A program made the translations under genes and the position numbers. DNA of 64,000 nt, from positions 62,001-126,000 of the forward strand of contig JANQRG010000037.1 of NCBI GenBank assembly GCA_028284665.1. Direction: 5' to 3'. The DNA comes from Croceivirga sp. (GTDB lineage Bacteria > Bacteroidota > Bacteroidia > Flavobacteriales > Flavobacteriaceae). Below, piece by piece: positions 62,636 to 64,000 of the stretch (the stretch's first letter is position 1; every line of letters begins with the position of its first letter). The notes under the pieces were generated by a model that did no database searches, was not told the DNA's origin, and worked only from the letters and a program-made list of their open reading frames with translations.

Positions 62636-64000
62636 ATGGATAACCTAAATTACGGAATTATTGGCAACTGTAGAAGTGCGGCGCTTATTTCAGCAACCGG
62701 ATCGTTGGATTGGTGTTGTTTGCCCCAATTTGACGCTTCTTCGGTATTTGCGAAGCTTTTGGACGTTAAAAAGGGAGGGAGTTTTGAGATTATTACGAAA
62801 TACAATTACGAGATCACCCAGAAATACCATCCTAACACCGCTTTATTGATCACGCGTTTCTCGGATGGGGAAAATATCTTTGAACTCCATGACTTTATGC
62901 CTCGATATTACAAGCCTAATGGGCGGTATAACGCTCCTCCGGAGATCATCAGGTATGTAAAACACATTGCCGGGGCGCCTAAGTTTACCGTTTTGTACGA
63001 TCCAAGGCTGGAATATGCCAAAGGGGAGACCACGCATCATGTAAAAGCCAATTTTATCGTAAGTATCACCAGTAGGATACAGTTTGACACCTTGTTTCTT
63101 TACACCTCCTTCAATAAAAACCATATCCTTAGCGGGGAGGAGATCACCCTTAAGGAGGACGGGTATTTTTTGGTGTGCTACAACGAAAAGATATTACGGC
63201 CTACCACTGAAAAGATCGCTTTGGAATTGGAGCGTACCAAGATCTATTGGTTGGATTGGGTTGACCGTACCCCTACCTATAAAAAATTCAACAGGGAGAT
63301 TATCAGAAGTGCGATCACTTTAAAAATGCTTACGTACGACAAGTCCGGGGCTGTCCTGGCTGCGGCTACCACGTCCCTGCCGGAAACGATAGGGGAGGTG
63401 CGGAATTGGGACTATCGCTTTTGCTGGATTCGGGATGCTTCCATGGTAATCAAGGTGGTTTCCGAATTGGGACATAAAAATTCAGCCAAGCGATTTCTGC
63501 AGTTTATTATAGATCTGATGCCGGATAAAGATGAAAAGCTACAGATCATGTACGGCATTAACGGGGAAAAGACCTTAACAGAAAAAACCCTGGATCACCT
63601 GGAAGGGTATAAAGGGTCAAAACCTGTTCGTATAGGTAATGCAGCATATAAGCAACGACAAAATGACATTTACGGGATCCTGATGGATGTCATTTACGAA
63701 CAGCTGATCAAGTTCAGCAACGACATCGAAAATGGGGAAGAGCTTTGGAGCATTACCAAGGGTATTGTCTGGATCGTAGAAAAACACTGGCGAGAGCCGG
63801 ATAAGGGGATTTGGGAATTTCGGGGAGAAGACCGGCATTTCACCTTCTCCAAGGTGCTGTGTTGGGTGGCGTTAGATAGGGCGATAAAGGTGGCGAAGAT
63901 ATTTGGAAAACATCGCAAAATAGAAAAGTGGTCCGCCATTGAGCAGGAAATACGTTCCGATATCATGGAAAACGCCTGGAATGAAGACATCAAGGCATTT
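62636..64000 (+). CDS. GH15 family glucoamylase/trehalase-like protein, cut by window end
   Basis: 455 codons open from the ATG at 62636 to the window edge. The N-terminal beta-sandwich is YGIIGNCRSAALISATGSLD then CLPQFDASSVFAKLLD, the GH15 start. The (alpha/alpha)6 barrel begins about residue 215 (YKKFNREIIRSAITLKMLTY), with RNWDYRFCWIRDASMV and Glu394 (GIWEFRG), the likely general acid. GH15 members hydrolyse alpha-1,4 glucosidic bonds or trehalose; bacterial short ones include trehalases, in keeping with the divergent otsBA. Cytosolic (no signal). The C-terminus, with the second catalytic Glu, is outside the window. Confidence 0.9.
   Translation, partial: MDNLNYGIIGNCRSAALISATGSLDWCCLPQFDASSVFAKLLDVKKGGSFEIITKYNYEITQKYHPNTALLITRFSDGENIFELHDFMPRYYKPNGRYNAPPEIIRYVKHIAGAPKFTVLYDPRLEYAKGETTHHVKANFIVSITSRIQFDTLFLYTSFNKNHILSGEEITLKEDGYFLVCYNEKILRPTTEKIALELERTKIYWLDWVDRTPTYKKFNREIIRSAITLKMLTYDKSGAVLAAATTSLPETIGEVRNWDYRFCWIRDASMVIKVVSELGHKNSAKRFLQFIIDLMPDKDEKLQIMYGINGEKTLTEKTLDHLEGYKGSKPVRIGNAAYKQRQNDIYGILMDVIYEQLIKFSNDIENGEELWSITKGIVWIVEKHWREPDKGIWEFRGEDRHFTFSKVLCWVALDRAIKVAKIFGKHRKIEKWSAIEQEIRSDIMENAWNEDIKAF

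Overview
The window looks like chromosome of a marine Flavobacteriaceae (Bacteroidota). The evidence is indirect but consistent: many lipoproteins with an LxxC lipobox, DUF2490 and VPS10/BNR exported proteins, a Tricorn-like S41 protease, DUF1211/TMEM175, glycan enzymes (GH2, GH26, GH15 and a GH16 remnant), sparse Shine-Dalgarno signals and moderate GC. No rRNA, tRNA, CRISPR array, phage or complete insertion sequence was seen.

1-16.0 kb is ordinary core-like DNA, mostly on the minus strand. It holds an isochorismatase-family hydrolase (cut by the window edge) with a small SDR; an anti-sigma factor whose ECF sigma partner survives only as a C-terminal fragment; an ArsR/AHSA1 pair with two candidate operator palindromes; the tesA / ybbA-ybbP divergent block familiar from proteobacteria; a lipoprotein superoxide dismutase; an alpha/beta hydrolase-OsmC fusion; and a run of DUF2490, S9 peptidase and a giant BNR/VPS10 protein.

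16.0-38.9 kb is an accessory region, visibly richer in A/T in several genes and full of gene debris (AraC, GH16, an HTH gene, an unknown ORF). Single genes of unrelated function (TIR protein, Crp-like regulator, VOC, DinB, FRG protein, GNAT, ADP-ribosylglycohydrolase, SDR, beta-lactamase-fold hydrolase) are separated by members of a dispersed repeat family. Several genes are individually bracketed by short inverted repeats of the TTGTTAGC...GCTAACAA or GTTGTACACCG...CGGTGTACAAC type, as expected for cassette-like exchange units. At 38.9-40.8 kb lies a TIR-CHAT fusion that probably acts as an NAD+-cleaving / protease immune effector. This region is the best candidate for something under-described.

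40.9-50.6 kb (plus strand) is catabolic: a GH26-like glycosidase, an M14-type deacylase, an MFS transporter, a Tricorn-like protease and a GH2 beta-mannosidase, which suggests beta-mannan and peptide use. 50.6-54.2 kb holds minus-strand DoxX, OmdA-like, M20 and alcohol dehydrogenase genes.

54.3-62.5 kb is one tight minus-strand directon: otsBA, beta-propeller/SnoaL, TMEM175, M1 peptidase, arginase-like, nitrilase and GNAT, with several 1-4 nt stop/start overlaps. Divergent from it is a GH15 glucoamylase-like gene cut by the window end. Together with the alpha-glucan phosphorylase at 22 kb, otsBA and GH15 indicate trehalose/glycogen metabolism.
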